Shown piece after piece: positions 63,939 to 64,000 of a DNA stretch of 64,000 bases. The DNA is from Mesorhizobium qingshengii (GTDB lineage Bacteria; Pseudomonadota; Alphaproteobacteria; Rhizobiales; Rhizobiaceae): positions 39,716 through 103,715 of the forward strand of contig NZ_FMXM01000025.1 of NCBI RefSeq assembly GCF_900103325.1, read 5' to 3'. The notes under the pieces were generated by a model that ran no database searches, was not told the origin of the DNA, and saw only the letters and a program-made list of their open reading frames with translations. Numbering within the stretch: position 1 is the stretch's first letter; each line of letters starts with the position of its first letter. Position numbers and translations under genes: made by a program.

Positions 63939-64000
63939 ACGCCTCACCAACGAGGGCGGCTCGCCGCTGGCGACGAAGAAGTTTGCTTCTAAGCCTGCCC

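Overview
The window is high-GC alphaproteobacterial chromosome, most likely Mesorhizobium or a close Rhizobiales relative. This is inferred from protein character (UgpBAEC, PduO-type adenosyltransferase beside a HIG1 protein, DUF4167, PtsP with an N-terminal GAF domain), from rhizobium-type intergenic palindromes, and from the CTATAT form of the -10 element at the right edge. It reads as core chromosome with a few small decayed inserts. I see no CRISPR array, intact insertion sequence or prophage.

Layout. 1-2.3 kb: a truncated secreted protein, a membrane protein overlapping it, and an endonuclease/exonuclease/phosphatase-fold protein. 2.6-7.9 kb: ugpB-ugpA-ugpE-ugpC glycerol-3-phosphate import operon followed by a calcineurin-like phosphodiesterase. 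7.9-11.8 kb: convergent fbpABC-type iron(III) importer. 12.0-15.4 kb: ECF sigma factor with NrsF-type anti-sigma factor and a candidate autoregulatory promoter, then a PAS-GGDEF protein. 15.5-20.9 kb: leftward run of hbd, etfA, etfB, rhomboid protease, adenosyltransferase, HIG1 protein and SDR enzyme. 20.9-26.4 kb: YihY, EamA, GluQRS, AlkA-like glycosylase, HNH nuclease, DsbB and YqaA proteins. 26.7-30.3 kb: tRNA-Leu(CAA), a beta-propeller relic, a GNAT/flippase pair for envelope polysaccharide, and an Mrr nuclease relic between two inverted intergenic repeats. 30.3-36.3 kb: secA, parvulin PPIase, TetR regulator, periplasmic caspase-family protein. 36.5-45.3 kb: argJ-GNAT-mutT, an orphan Flp pilin, methyltransferase, ComF, grxC-nitrilase-DUF1178, a divergent MarR/EamA pair with two candidate operators, ubiG. 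45.3-57.5 kb: CHASE3 hybrid kinase, lysC, ptsP, prfA, prmC, DUF4167 protein, clpB with a candidate RpoH promoter, YjbR protein. 57.6-63.6 kb: L,D-transpeptidase, TMEM175-like channel, MFS exporter, M23 peptidase. At 63.9 kb a near-consensus strong promoter points rightward, probably to an rRNA operon beyond the window.

How genes work together. Ugp import plus the phosphodiesterase may form one phosphodiester/glycerophosphate scavenging unit. etfBA and hbd serve acyl-CoA oxidation. prfA and prmC make and methylate release factor 1. The L,D-transpeptidase and M23 peptidase remodel peptidoglycan. No unambiguous new system is present. The most unusual items are the palindrome inside the ugp operon, the two relic genes, the MarR operator pair, the caspase with a C-terminal NTF2-like domain, and the truncated secreted/membrane pair at the left edge. 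Gene starts are my choices where noted. Family calls rest on recognised motifs, not on database searches.
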